64,000 nt of DNA from Pseudaminobacter salicylatoxidans. Its GTDB lineage: Bacteria > Pseudomonadota > Alphaproteobacteria > Rhizobiales > Rhizobiaceae. Within the stretch, counting starts at the first letter, position 1. Every line of letters begins with the position of its first letter. The stretch covers positions 50,725 through 114,724 of the forward strand of contig NZ_QGGG01000015.1 of assembly GCF_003148475.1 (NCBI RefSeq), read 5' to 3'. The translations under genes and the position numbers were made by a program. Below, piece by piece: positions 1 to 8,241 of this stretch. Under the pieces are notes generated by a model, which did no database searches, was not told the DNA's origin, and saw only the letters and a program-made list of their open reading frames with translations.

Positions 1-80
1 ATCTCGCTAATCGCTTTGCGGAATTCGATCTCCGCGTAAGGCGATTGTCCTTCCTTGGTGAAACGCCGCTCGATGCGCAT
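1..80 (-). CDS. nrdJ: Vitamin B12-dependent ribonucleotide reductase, N-terminus only
   Basis: Only the first 26 codons lie in the window; the gene runs off the left edge. They read MRIERRFTKEGQSPYAEIEF followed by RKAISE, which I recognise as the start of the adenosylcobalamin-dependent (class II) ribonucleotide reductase of Rhizobiales. That enzyme reduces ribonucleotides to deoxyribonucleotides in the cytoplasm with or without oxygen. A GAGGACC ribosome-binding site sits just upstream of the ATG (complement of 78-80). NrdR-type boxes upstream support the assignment, because NrdR represses ribonucleotide reductase genes. The call rests on a short peptide plus this regulatory context. Confidence 0.82.
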   Translation of the reverse strand, partial: MRIERRFTKEGQSPYAEIEFRKAISE

Positions 81-95
81 GGGTCGGTCCTCAAG

Positions 96-111
96 TCCCT
101 ATATATAGCAC
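96..111. promoter_or_regulatory. NrdR-like box, proximal
   Basis: TCCCTATATATAGCAC keeps the full CTATATATAG core of the NrdR consensus (acaCwAtATaTwGtgt) but matches poorly in the outer positions, about 11 of 16. It lies only 16-31 bases upstream of the nrdJ start, beyond the ribosome-binding site. Binding by NrdR is inferred. Confidence 0.55.
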
Positions 112-120
112 CTATCCACA

Positions 121-139
121 GGAAGCCCTCGCAGCTTCC
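121..139 (-). other. Small hairpin in nrdJ leader
   Basis: GGAAGC (121-126) and GCTTCC (134-139) form a perfect 6-bp stem with a 7-nt loop. On the nrdJ-sense strand it lies about 40 bases upstream of the start codon, so it could affect translation initiation. There is no T-run, so it is not an obvious terminator. Confidence 0.5.
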
Positions 140-174
140 ATATGTAGGTGCATGCCCTTCAAAATCACAGCCCA

Positions 175-240
175 ACCGTCACGGCGAGCCTTCGGTCCTC
201 GTGACGGTCACAGGCACCCGTTCCGTCCTTGCGTGACGGT
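175..240 (-). promoter_or_regulatory. Switch-like repeated stem in the nrdJ leader
   Basis: The 9-mer CGTGACGGT occurs twice (200-208 and 232-240) and its exact complement ACCGTCACG once (175-183). On the nrdJ-sense strand two upstream arms therefore compete for one downstream arm, giving two mutually exclusive 9-bp stems. A further small hairpin, GACC-CGAA-GGTC, lies at 261-272. I could not find the conserved B12-box or core of a cobalamin riboswitch. Whether this is an RNA switch, an attenuator or a DNA operator cannot be decided from one sequence. Confidence 0.5.
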
Positions 241-346
241 CCAGAGCACCTTTTGCGGCCGACCCGAAGGTCCTGCTCCAACGGTTGGTTGGTGAGTCCC
301 TCATCAGAGGGGGTTTCACACTACCTTGTGTCAGAGTGCGGTCGCA

Positions 347-362
347 ACACTAAATATAGTGC
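347..362. promoter_or_regulatory. NrdR box, distal, near-consensus
   Basis: ACACTAAATATAGTGC matches the NrdR-box consensus at about 14 of 16 positions. It is centred roughly 275 bases upstream of the nrdJ start codon, so the promoter probably lies here and the transcript would have a leader of about 250 nt. Confidence 0.75.
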
Positions 363-690
363 TAACAACTAATTTTTTCCATTGCCAGACGGCATGGCAC
401 GCGACAAAGAAACCGGAAAAAAAGGTCATGCGTCAGCTCACCGTCGAAACGGGCAAGACCGCCATAACGCCTGAAAATCCGGGAAAAGGACCGACTTCAA
501 AAAACCCGCCGGCCATGCCCTGAACGAGGGCACGTGGCTTATATGAGACGACTCGGATTTCATCGTCAAGGGTTCGTTCCCCTAACTTTTATGACCCCCA
601 ATATCTTGTGTGTCACTTGTGTGGATAACGGGGACAGGCAGCCGGCAAAAAAATTGCCTGGCAGTTGCCGGAGTGGTCGGGTCGGCCGAT
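363..690. other. Intergenic region with no recognised gene
   Basis: No convincing gene is seen between the distal NrdR box and the pit stop codon. A 26-codon frame starts at 394 and ends at 474 but has no clear ribosome-binding site or recognisable product. An inverted repeat, CCGGCAA (642-648) with TTGCCGG (665-671), sits just beyond the pit stop codon and may help end pit transcription, though its T-run lies inside the stem. Confidence 0.4.
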
Positions 691-2226
691 TTAGGAAAAT
701 ATACCCAACGTGAAGAACACCATCGCGGCGAGCAAGGCGGATGCCGGCACCGTCGTCGCCCAGGCCGTCAGGATGGTTATGAGATGCGCGCGGCGAACCA
801 GCTTGCGTCGCTTGATCTCCTCCGCGGAAGGTTGCTTGCGCGGATTCTCATCCGAATCGTCCTCGTCGTCGGCCTCCGCCAGCACCTTGCGCCTGCCGCG
901 CTTGCGCGCCTGTTTACGCTCCAGATAAGCGTGGCGATGGCGGGAATGGGTGTTGTACCATTCACGGAAGAAACCGACGCCGAATACAGCGCCCACGGCG
1001 ATATGGGTCGAACTGACCGGAAGCCCCAACCATGAGGCCGCCAAGACGATGACGGCAACCGCCAGCGCCACCGAATAGGCCCGCATGGGGTTGAGCTTGG
1101 TGATTTCGCTGCCGACGATGCGGATGAGCTTCGGCCCGTAGAGCAGCACACCGCAGGAAATACCGAACGCTCCGATCATCATCACCCAGAGCGGGATTTC
1201 GACCACATCGGCGACCTGCGCCAGCCGCGACGCATGGACGATGGCCGCGAGCGGGCCGATGGCGTTGGCCAGGTCGTTTGCGCCATGTGCGAAAGACAGC
1301 AGTGCGGCAGCGCCGATCAGCGGAAGGCGGAACAGGTGCCGCAGCGAACGGGTGCGATTGTCCATGCCTTCGGACTGGCGCCGGATGAAGCGGTGCGATG
1401 CGAGCCATGCTAGCGCAAAGCAGCCGATGCCGGCGAGCATCCTTGCCTGCCAGCCACTGTCCGTCGCAAGCCGGGACACGAGATAGGCGGCGAAGCATCC
1501 GGTCATCAGCGCAATCAGCACCGGTATCCAGCGGCGGCCGGCCGCGATCTTGTCGTCCTGATAGATGATGAAGGTCTTCACGAAGGCCTGGAAGCCGATG
1601 GCGAGGGCCGCGCCGAGAAGCGGTGTGACGAGCCAGTTCAGCGCGATCGTGCCGACCGACAGCCAGTTGACGGCGCCGAGCCCCATTGCCGCCGCGCCGC
1701 CGCCCACGACGCCGCCCACCACCGCATGCGTGGTCGAAACGGGCGCGCCGATCCAGGTGGAGAAATTGATCCACAGCGCCGAGGAAATCAGCGCCGCAAG
1801 CATGAGCCTGATCAGCAGCGCGGGGTCGGAAACCGCAGCCGGCGGCACGATTTCGTTGGAAATGGTGGTGACGACCGTGTCGCCGGCCACCAGCGCGCCG
1901 ACGATCTCGAAGATCGCCGCCATTGCCAGCGCGCTGGTCATGGTCATGGCGTTTGCACCCACCGCCGGGCCGACATTGTTGGCGACGTCGTTGGCGCCGA
2001 TATTCAGCGCCAGATAGGCGCCGATCGCCGCGCCCACGACGACGACGAGCGCGCGCGGCTCGCCCAGCATATGGTAGGAGGCCAGCACCGAGGCCAGCAC
2101 GAGGAAGACCAGCGCCAGGCCCGGCGCCACCAGACCGCGCGTCACGAAGCCGGTGGCTTCCTCGATATTGGCGAGCCGACCCAAATCCTTGTCCACCGTA
2201 TGCTTGCCGCGCGAACCGTCGCTCAT
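691..2226 (-). CDS. pit: PiT-family inorganic phosphate transporter
   Basis: A 511-residue polytopic inner-membrane protein, expected to import phosphate (often as a metal-phosphate complex) driven by the proton or sodium gradient. The two family signatures are visible: IGANDVANNVGPAVGA near residue 77 and GANDLANAIGPLA near residue 313, each opening one half of the internal inverted repeat. A hydrophilic, Arg/Lys/Asp/Glu-rich loop near residues 430-470 separates the last membrane segments. The N-terminal 30 residues are soluble, as in rhizobial homologues. No phoU-like DUF47 gene, the frequent partner of pit, is adjacent here. It is downstream of, and co-oriented with, the Nudix gene. Confidence 0.9.
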   Translation of the reverse strand: MSDGSRGKHTVDKDLGRLANIEEATGFVTRGLVAPGLALVFLVLASVLASYHMLGEPRALVVVVGAAIGAYLALNIGANDVANNVGPAVGANAMTMTSALAMAAIFEIVGALVAGDTVVTTISNEIVPPAAVSDPALLIRLMLAALISSALWINFSTWIGAPVSTTHAVVGGVVGGGAAAMGLGAVNWLSVGTIALNWLVTPLLGAALAIGFQAFVKTFIIYQDDKIAAGRRWIPVLIALMTGCFAAYLVSRLATDSGWQARMLAGIGCFALAWLASHRFIRRQSEGMDNRTRSLRHLFRLPLIGAAALLSFAHGANDLANAIGPLAAIVHASRLAQVADVVEIPLWVMMIGAFGISCGVLLYGPKLIRIVGSEITKLNPMRAYSVALAVAVIVLAASWLGLPVSSTHIAVGAVFGVGFFREWYNTHSRHRHAYLERKQARKRGRRKVLAEADDEDDSDENPRKQPSAEEIKRRKLVRRAHLITILTAWATTVPASALLAAMVFFTLGIFS

Positions 2227-2323
2227 GGCCGCATCAGCACTGCAAGGCGCGGGCCGGAAAATCCAGCCGCAGAGAGAAGGAGGATATCAGTGAAGTCACG
2301 CATGCCGAACAGCCTGAACGGCA

Positions 2324-2815
2324 TCAGGCAGCGTTTTTATGACGCCGCTGACCGAAGTCCGCGATGATCTCGCCGAGATCGGGTTCACGCACCAGCGTGG
2401 CGGCGCGCGCGGCGGAAAACCATTCGCGCCGGCGTTCATGGCTCTCGGGCCAGTCGGCTGCCGTCTCGCGCACTTCCATGGGAAAAACGCGTACCTCGCA
2501 GCGGCGGGCCATGCCCGACGACAGCACCTTGCCGTAAAAATAGCTGCCCTCGGACACACGCGACATGACGCCGGAAATGCCCGCCTCCTCGGCGGCTTCA
2601 CGCGCGGCGCTTTCAAAAAGCTCTTCTCTGCCCTCCGGCCAGCCCTTCGGCAGCACCCAGCGGCCGGTGTCGCGGCTGGTGATGAGCATGATCTCGATCT
2701 GCCCGGCACGCTCCCGCCACGGCAGCGCAGCCACCTGCACACGGCTCGGCATGCCCCCGAAGAGACGCCGCACCTGCTCGGCAAGTCGATTGCGCGTGGA
2801 GTGGCTGAAGAGCAT
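2324..2815 (-). CDS. Nudix hydrolase
   Basis: This 163-residue cytoplasmic protein has a perfect Nudix box at about residues 58-80 (G-x5-E-x7-R-E-x-x-E-E-x-G-I), preceded by WVLPKG as in the diphosphoinositol-polyphosphate-phosphohydrolase-like subgroup. Such enzymes cleave nucleoside diphosphates linked to another group X, using divalent metal. The substrate cannot be read from sequence. The frame is open further upstream to 2980, but the sequence before MLFSHSTRN is unrelated to the family and crosses a terminator, so I chose the ATG at 2813-2815, with GGGAAAG upstream. It ends about 100 bases before pit and may be co-transcribed with it. Confidence 0.85.
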   Translation of the reverse strand: MLFSHSTRNRLAEQVRRLFGGMPSRVQVAALPWRERAGQIEIMLITSRDTGRWVLPKGWPEGREELFESAAREAAEEAGISGVMSRVSEGSYFYGKVLSSGMARRCEVRVFPMEVRETAADWPESHERRREWFSAARAATLVREPDLGEIIADFGQRRHKNAA

Positions 2816-2946
2816 TCGTTCTGATCTTTCCCGGGGTATCTCCGATTCGTTTGCCGTCTCACGAATATCAGGGTTAATTACGTGTAATAAAAGTAAAAAA
2901 ACACATAATCCCGACGATGTTCGGGCGCTGTCTCTCTGTCTGTACG

Positions 2947-2977
2947 GAAAAAGGGGCAGCGCATGGCGCTGCCCCTT
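2947..2977 (-). terminator. Rho-independent terminator after gpt
   Basis: AAGGGGCAGCG (2951-2961), loop CATGG, CGCTGCCCCTT (2967-2977): a perfect 11-bp stem followed on the minus strand by a T-run (complement of the A-run at 2948-2952). It ends the gpt transcript and separates it from the Nudix gene. Confidence 0.85.
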
Positions 2978-3028
2978 CATATAGGCTCTTCGGGCAGCTC
3001 TTGCCAGCCGCCGTTGCGGTGGCTGGGG

Positions 3029-3526
3029 TCAGCTGCCGCGGTCGTCCGAGATCGGCTTCTGGTAGGTGAAGCCCATGTCCCAGGGGAAGTAGATCCAGGT
3101 GTCCTGCGACACTTCGGTGACGAAGGTATCGACCAGCGGGCGCCCCTTGGGCTTGGCATAGATGGTGGCGAAATGCGCCTTGGGCATCATCGCCCGCACG
3201 ATTGCGGCGGTCTTGCCGGTGTCGGTGAGGTCATCGACGATCAGCACGCCTTCGCCTTCGCCCTCCAGCAGGGCAGGGTTGATTTCCTTGAGAACCTGCA
3301 ACTGCCCCTGCGAGGTGTAGTCGTGATAGGAGGCCACGCAGACCGTCTCGATCAGGCGGATACCCAGCTCGCGCGAAATGACGGCTGCCGGCACCAGGCC
3401 GCCGCGCGTGATGCAGACGATCGCCCGCCATTGTCCGTTGACGCCGGCGAGCCGCCAGGCAAGGGCGCGGGCATCGCGATGGAACTGGTCCCAGGAGACG
3501 GGGAACGCTTTTTCGGGAAGGGACAT
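3029..3526 (-). CDS. gpt: Xanthine-guanine phosphoribosyltransferase
   Basis: A 165-residue type I phosphoribosyltransferase that should join xanthine or guanine to PRPP to give XMP or GMP in purine salvage. The PRPP-binding motif [13 protein letters not shown] is at about residues 94-106, and [17 protein letters not shown] precedes it as in E. coli Gpt (152 residues). The C-terminal WIYFPWD is also typical of Gpt. The ATG at 3524-3526 is preceded by GGAG at good spacing; an in-frame upstream extension to 3583 lacks family sequence. It is a single-gene unit ended by a strong terminator. Confidence 0.9.
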   Translation of the reverse strand: MSLPEKAFPVSWDQFHRDARALAWRLAGVNGQWRAIVCITRGGLVPAAVISRELGIRLIETVCVASYHDYTSQGQLQVLKEINPALLEGEGEGVLIVDDLTDTGKTAAIVRAMMPKAHFATIYAKPKGRPLVDTFVTEVSQDTWIYFPWDMGFTYQKPISDDRGS

Positions 3527-3753
3527 GAAGCTCGGCACTCCGCTGGCGCGCTGCGGCGCATTGATTGGGGAATGCGGGCGCAATTAGCCGGAAAGACCGT
3601 CATTTGGCAAGTCTTTCTGCTGCTTTCGGCGTCGTGAAAAGCCATGTCTCAGCCCGGTGCAGCCGGACTTGCGCGGTCTGTTCATGTGTGATCTGTGCCA
3701 TTGATTGGAAGGCGGGCGAGGTGTCGCCCGGCGTGCTCCAAGCGAGGTGTGAC

Positions 3754-4374
3754 ATGCTCAAGATCTGGGGCCGCGGAAATTCCAACAATGTGAAGAAGGT
3801 GCTGTGGTGCGCCGAGGAACTCGGGCTGGCTTACAAGCACATCAATGCCGGCGGTGCCTTCGGTGTGGTCGATGAGCCGGCCTATCGCGCCATGAACCCG
3901 AATGGCCTCGTGCCGTGTATTCAGGATGGCGATTTCGTCTTGTGGGAATCCAATGCCATCGTGCGCTATCTGGCGGCCCGATATGGCGAAGGCGGGCTTT
4001 GGGCTGTCGATCCGCAGGCGCGTGCGAGCGCCGACAAGTGGATGGACTGGACGACGTCCTCGCTGGCGGCGCCGTTCCGCGACGTGTTCTGGAACATGGT
4101 GCGCCTGTCGCCCGACAAACGCGACGTGGTGGCCGTGGAAAAGGGGCTTGCCGCCTGTTCGCGGCTGTTTTCGATCGTCGATGACGCATTGGCGGGGCAG
4201 CCATATCTTTCAGGCGGACAATTCGGCATGGGCGATATCCCGCTGGGCGGCTTCACCTATGCATGGTTCGAGATGCCGATCGGGCGGTCCGACCTGCCGC
4301 ATCTGCGGGCGTGGTACGACCGGCTGGCCGCACGCCCGGTCTACCAGAAGACGGTGATGATCCCGCTGACGTGA
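3754..4374 (+). CDS. Glutathione S-transferase family protein
   Basis: A 206-residue protein with a thioredoxin-like N-terminal half (MLKIWGRGNSNNVKKVLW, then NPNGLVPCI with the cis-Pro, then ESNAIVRYLA that binds the glutathione gamma-glutamyl group) and an all-helical C-terminal half. The family conjugates glutathione to electrophiles or has peroxidase or chaperone roles; the substrate is unknown. The start at 3754 has GAGG seven bases upstream; the frame is open upstream but that part is not GST-like. It converges on the universal stress protein gene with only 6 bases between stop codons. Confidence 0.88.
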   Translation: MLKIWGRGNSNNVKKVLWCAEELGLAYKHINAGGAFGVVDEPAYRAMNPNGLVPCIQDGDFVLWESNAIVRYLAARYGEGGLWAVDPQARASADKWMDWTTSSLAAPFRDVFWNMVRLSPDKRDVVAVEKGLAACSRLFSIVDDALAGQPYLSGGQFGMGDIPLGGFTYAWFEMPIGRSDLPHLRAWYDRLAARPVYQKTVMIPLT

Positions 4375-4380
4375 AACGGT

Positions 4381-5220
4381 TCAGCGCGACATGAAGGTGG
4401 CGACAGGCATCGACTGGAGAACGGTGCGGGTGACGCCTCCGAACAGGAGTTGCCGCAACCATGAATGGCTGTAGGCGCCCAGCACCAGCAGGTCGGCGCC
4501 GCGCGCCGCGATGCGTTGCTGCAGGATCTGGTCGATGGAACGGCCATTGGACGTCTCGGCCGCGACATTGATATTCACCCCGTGCCGGGCGAGCGCGGTG
4601 GCGATTTCCTCGCCGGAGGCCTCGGAATCGTATTCGGCATCCTCCGGCGGGTCGATGACGAAGACCTCGACATGGTCCGCCTCCATCAACAGGGGCAGGG
4701 CGTCGAATGCCGCGCGCGCCGCCTCGCGGCTGCCGTTCCATGCAATCAACACATTGCGATAGCTGCTCAGCGAAGGGCCCGCATGGGGCACGATCAGCAC
4801 GGGGCGCCCGGATTCGAACAGCAGGGCGTCGACATCGGCAGTCGCGGTCGAATCCGCATGCGGGTTGCGTTGCGCGGCAATCGCCAGGTCGGCGCAGCGC
4901 GCGCTGGCTATGCCCGAATGGGCGCTGTCGCCGGAAAAACATTCCAGGCTGCGCCATTCATAGGAGACGTTGGCATCCCTTATGCGCCTGCGGAAATCCG
5001 CCTGCAGGGCTTCGGCGCGCTCCTTGTTGACCTCGGCGGTCGCCTGCAGGAATTCGGTATCGGGAAAACCTACGGCGGATGTGTAGGCGACGGGAAGAGC
5101 CTCGGCATGCACGCCTATCAAGTGCCCCTGGAATCGGGTCGTCAGGGGGATGGCGCAGTCCAGCACCCGCTCGGCATCGTCCTTGCTCTGGATGATGGCG
5201 ACGATCGTCTTGAACGGCAT
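4381..5220 (-). CDS. Tandem-domain universal stress protein
   Basis: A 279-residue protein made of two UspA folds. The first (about residues 1-145) ends with RPVLIVPHAGPSLSSYRNVLI; the second starts VLIAWNGSREAARAAFDAL and ends LLVLGAYSHSWLRQLLFGGV, close to the nucleotide-binding G-x2-G-x9-G pattern. Such proteins bind ATP or act in stress survival in the cytoplasm. The start codon at 5220 is fixed by GGAGG five bases upstream; an in-frame ATG six codons earlier would put that Shine-Dalgarno inside the gene. No regulator is adjacent. Confidence 0.88.
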   Translation of the reverse strand: MPFKTIVAIIQSKDDAERVLDCAIPLTTRFQGHLIGVHAEALPVAYTSAVGFPDTEFLQATAEVNKERAEALQADFRRRIRDANVSYEWRSLECFSGDSAHSGIASARCADLAIAAQRNPHADSTATADVDALLFESGRPVLIVPHAGPSLSSYRNVLIAWNGSREAARAAFDALPLLMEADHVEVFVIDPPEDAEYDSEASGEEIATALARHGVNINVAAETSNGRSIDQILQQRIAARGADLLVLGAYSHSWLRQLLFGGVTRTVLQSMPVATFMSR

Positions 5221-5304
5221 TGCGGCCTCCGTGAACATTCAGGTTCCGGTGGCAAAACTCTAGCACAAGCTTTGAGGTTCCGCACGAACATCCTGCGGCA
5301 AGGA

Positions 5305-6054
5305 TCAGTCCGGCTTTGCGATTGCCTTTATGCCCGCCACCATGGTCGCGACTTCGCTGCGCGCTGCCGCCAGCGCTTCCGCCGAGCGGGCACGCACGAC
5401 CAGTTCGGTGCGGAAGGTGCCGTCCAGATATTTCGGGTAGGAGCCGATAATGGTGTCGGGATGGCGTTTCTGGATTTCCGCCAGCGGCCCGCCGATCACC
5501 CCTTCGCCGAACGGGCACTCTATGGTTGCCGACAGCAGCTTCGCGCCGGTCTTCAATGTCGGCACGACATTGTCGAGCATTGCCTGGAAGATCGACGGCA
5601 CACCGGCCATCACATAGACATTCCCGATGTGGAAGCCCGGCGCCATGGATACGGGATTGTCGATATGCCCGGCGCCGCGCGGCATGCGCGCCATGCGCTT
5701 GCGCGCGTCGGTGAATTCCATGCTGCGGCTGGCGTAATTGGCCTCCAGCATCGCATAGGCCTTGGCATCGTATTCGCACGGCACGCCGAAAGCCCTGGAG
5801 ACGGAATCGGCGGTGATGTCGTCATGGGTGGGACCGATGCCGCCGGTGGTGAAGACGTAGGTGTAACGCGCGCGAAGCGCGTTCACCGCGGTCACGATCT
5901 CGTCTTCCTCGTCAGGAACGATACGTACTTCCTTCAGGTCGATGCCGACCGCGGTCATGACGTCGGCGAGGTGGCCGATATTGCGGTCCTTGGTGCGCCC
6001 CGACAGGATTTCGTCACCGATGATGATCATTGCGGCGGTGACGATTTCGGTCAT
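5305..6054 (-). CDS. CinA-like molybdopterin-binding-domain protein
   Basis: A 249-residue protein of the MoaB/Mog fold (competence/damage-inducible CinA N-terminal family). It opens with ITAAMIIIGDEILSGRTKDRN-type sequence and has FTTGGIGPTHDDIT near residue 70, the conserved GGxGPTxDD motif. It lacks the C-terminal nicotinamide-nucleotide amidase domain of full-length CinA, so it is the short form common in Alphaproteobacteria, where CinA-N has been linked to ADP-ribose or NADH-hydrate related hydrolysis. The exact role is open. The start at 6054 is the first Met before the conserved domain; it lies divergent to wrbA. Confidence 0.85.
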   Translation of the reverse strand: MTEIVTAAMIIIGDEILSGRTKDRNIGHLADVMTAVGIDLKEVRIVPDEEDEIVTAVNALRARYTYVFTTGGIGPTHDDITADSVSRAFGVPCEYDAKAYAMLEANYASRSMEFTDARKRMARMPRGAGHIDNPVSMAPGFHIGNVYVMAGVPSIFQAMLDNVVPTLKTGAKLLSATIECPFGEGVIGGPLAEIQKRHPDTIIGSYPKYLDGTFRTELVVRARSAEALAAARSEVATMVAGIKAIAKPD

Positions 6055-6236
6055 GGCACGGCTCCGGTCTGTGGCTGTCCACGTCACATAACCCGAGGCG
6101 AGGGCAGCCGGCAATGGTACGCAAACGGTGAACGATCCGTCGGCAACTTCGGAATTTTCAATGAACGGTTCAGCCGGTACACCTCGCTCAGCGCGGCTCA
6201 ATACCGCGACGGAATTGTCGATACAGGAGACACGCA

Positions 6237-6836
6237 ATGGCAAAAGTTTTGGTTCTTTATTATTCGAGTTGGGGGCACATGGAGCAGATGGCCAGGGCCG
6301 CCGCGCAAGGCGCGCGCGAGGCCGGCGCGGACGTGACCGTCAAGCGCGTGCCGGAACTCGTCCCCGATACCGTCGCCAAGGCCGCCCACTACAAGCTCGA
6401 CCAGGAGGCACCGATTGCCGAGCCGCTGGAGCTTGAGAACTACGACGCCATCATCATCGGCACCGCCACCCGCTACGGAACCATGGCAGCCCAGATGAAG
6501 AACTTCCTCGATCAGACCGGGCCGCTCTGGGCAAGGGGAGCGCTGGTTAACAAGGTCGGGTCGGCCATGGTTTCCACCGCCACACAGCACGGCGGCGCGG
6601 AACTGGCGCTCGTCAACGTCCAGACCCACATGCAGCATCACGGCATGATCATCGTGCCGCTGTCCTACGCCTATCAGGGGCAGATGGGCAATGATGTGGT
6701 GCGCGGCGGCGCGCCTTACGGCATGACCACCACCACCGATGGCGACGGCTCGCGCCAGCCTTCCGCACAGGAACTGGAAGGCGCGAAGTTCCAGGGCCGT
6801 CGCGTAGCCGAGATCACCGCCAAGCTGCACGGCTGA
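6237..6836 (+). CDS. wrbA: NAD(P)H:quinone oxidoreductase, WrbA type
   Basis: A 199-residue flavodoxin-fold enzyme that binds FMN and reduces quinones by two electrons, limiting redox cycling. The FMN phosphate loop [14 protein letters not shown] is at residues 8-21 and the conserved [20 protein letters not shown] follows near residue 78. The central [10 protein letters not shown] and the insertion [15 protein letters not shown] are diagnostic of WrbA. Length matches the family (about 198). The ATG at 6237 follows CAGGAGACACGCA, a strong ribosome-binding site. It is a monocistronic gene with its own terminator. Confidence 0.95.
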   Translation: MAKVLVLYYSSWGHMEQMARAAAQGAREAGADVTVKRVPELVPDTVAKAAHYKLDQEAPIAEPLELENYDAIIIGTATRYGTMAAQMKNFLDQTGPLWARGALVNKVGSAMVSTATQHGGAELALVNVQTHMQHHGMIIVPLSYAYQGQMGNDVVRGGAPYGMTTTTDGDGSRQPSAQELEGAKFQGRRVAEITAKLHG

Positions 6837-6860
6837 TTGTTTCAGCAGCACATATGATTG

Positions 6861-6889
6861 CGGGCGGCTCCTGATGGAGCCGCCCGTTT
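6861..6889 (+). terminator. Terminator after wrbA
   Basis: CGGGCGGCTC (6861-6870), loop CTGATG, GAGCCGCCCG (6877-6886), then TTT. A perfect 10-bp GC-rich stem 25 bases after the wrbA stop. Confidence 0.8.
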
Positions 6890-6936
6890 CGCATTCAGGT
6901 CATGGTGACGAAAAACTACCTGGAAACAATCGCTTA

Positions 6937-8037
6937 TCAGGATTTCCGGGTCCAATGCCGCATGAACGGTTCGCCGCGCAGAAGCTGCGGGGCCGGATGG
7001 AATTCGTGGCCCAGCGTGGCTGCCGCGCGCCATGGCCAGCGCGGATCGGCAATGAGTGCGCGTGCCACGGCCACCATATCGGCCTTGTTCTCGCGGATGA
7101 TGCCGTCAGCCTGACGGGCGTCGTCGATCAGCCCCACCGCACGTGTTGCGATGCCCGCGCCCTCGCGCACGGCTGTCGCCAGATGCACCTGATAACCCGG
7201 ACCGGTCGGAATCTTCTGGAGCGGTGAGTTGCCGCCGCTGGAACAGCAAATGTAGGCGGCGCCCGCTTCCTTGTAGGCGCGTGCGACTTCAACGGCGTCC
7301 TCGACCGTGAAGCCGCCATCGACCCAGTCGGTCACCGACATGCGTGCGCCCATCATCAGTTCGGGCGCGGCCTCGCGCACCGCTCTGGCGACGGCAACCG
7401 GAAAGCGCATGCGGTTTTCCAGTGAACCGCCCCATTTGTCGGTGCGCTTGTTGGAGAGCGGCGAGAGGAACTGGTGCAGCAGATAGCCATGTGCCGAATG
7501 CAGTTCGATGAAATCGAAGCCGGCGCGTAGCGCACGCTGCGCCGACTCGGCAAAAAGCGCAACGATGCGCTCGATGCCTGCCTCGTCCAGCGCCTGTGGC
7601 ACCTGCCAGCCCTCATCGAAGGCGATTGCCGATGCCGAAACGATCGGCCACGGGTCCTCGGTTGGCCCGAGGGCGTCGCCACCCTCCCAGGGCCGGCGGT
7701 TGGCGGCTTTGCGGCCGGCATGGGCGAGTTGGACGCCGAATTTCGTGCCCGGCGCAGCCACGCGGCGGGCGGCGTCGAGTGTGCGTTTGGCGGCGCCCTC
7801 GTTGTGATCCGAATAGAGGCCGAGGCAACCATGGGTGATGCGGCCGCGTCGCTCGACATCCGTCATCTCGACGGTCACCATGCCAGCGCCCGACATTGCA
7901 AGATTCATCCAGTGCTGCAGGTGCCAGTCGGTGGCCGAGCCGTCATCGGCCGAATATTGGCACATCGGTGCGACCGCGATGCGATTGGGGAAGTCGAGAT
8001 TGCCGAGCGTGATGGGAGAAAAGAGGTTTACCGTCAT
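6937..8037 (-). CDS. NADH:flavin oxidoreductase (old yellow enzyme, YqjM type)
   Basis: A 366-residue FMN-dependent TIM-barrel ene-reductase. NRIAVAPMCQYSADDG near residues 18-33 carries the Cys of the YqjM (thermophilic-like) subgroup, and HSAHGYLLHQFLSP near residue 175 gives the conserved substrate-binding and FMN residues. The barrel ends with ADMVAVARALIADPRWPWRA. Such enzymes reduce activated C=C bonds of enones using NAD(P)H; the physiological substrate is unknown. The frame is open upstream to 8193, but that stretch is the tRNA-Leu gene, so the ATG at 8035-8037 (MTVNLFSPI) is the start. Confidence 0.92.
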   Translation of the reverse strand: MTVNLFSPITLGNLDFPNRIAVAPMCQYSADDGSATDWHLQHWMNLAMSGAGMVTVEMTDVERRGRITHGCLGLYSDHNEGAAKRTLDAARRVAAPGTKFGVQLAHAGRKAANRRPWEGGDALGPTEDPWPIVSASAIAFDEGWQVPQALDEAGIERIVALFAESAQRALRAGFDFIELHSAHGYLLHQFLSPLSNKRTDKWGGSLENRMRFPVAVARAVREAAPELMMGARMSVTDWVDGGFTVEDAVEVARAYKEAGAAYICCSSGGNSPLQKIPTGPGYQVHLATAVREGAGIATRAVGLIDDARQADGIIRENKADMVAVARALIADPRWPWRAAATLGHEFHPAPQLLRGEPFMRHWTRKS

Positions 8038-8097
8038 GCCAACTCCGCGAAGTGGCAGGCAGCGGGGCGGGAGAGGCCGGGCTGCCCGCTGATTGGG

Positions 8098-8182
8098 TGG
8101 TGCGGACGGCGGGACTTGAACCCGCAAGACCAGAGGTCGGCAGATTTTAAGTCTGCTGCGTATACCATTTCGCCACGTCCGC
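8098..8182 (-). tRNA. tRNA-Leu (anticodon UAA)
   Basis: On the minus strand the acceptor GCGGACG pairs with CGTCCGC, followed by discriminator A and an encoded CCA (8098-8100). The anticodon arm is GCAGA-CTTAAAA-TCTGC, giving anticodon TAA. The long variable arm (CGACCTCTGGTCTT) and the T-arm GCGGG-TTCAAGT-CCCGC fit a class II leucine tRNA. Confidence 0.97.
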
Positions 8183-8241
8183 GCTGGCGACACTGGTAAT
8201 CATGGCGCGCGAGATTGCAAGCCCCGGCAGCGGCGTTTCGT

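Noticed and set aside
81..346. Cobalamin riboswitch upstream of nrdJ
   Set aside because: Expected for a B12-dependent enzyme, but neither the B12 box nor the conserved core could be found on the minus strand.
394..474. Small protein of 26 residues upstream of pit
   Set aside because: No ribosome-binding site, no signal, no recognised family; likely chance.
4465..6336. A 623-codon open frame on the plus strand
   Set aside because: It lies opposite the universal stress protein and CinA-like genes, has no recognisable domain, and is explained by GC-rich codon bias.
8038..8193. N-terminal extension of the old yellow enzyme gene
   Set aside because: It would translate through the tRNA-Leu gene; the conserved domain starts at the ATG at 8037.
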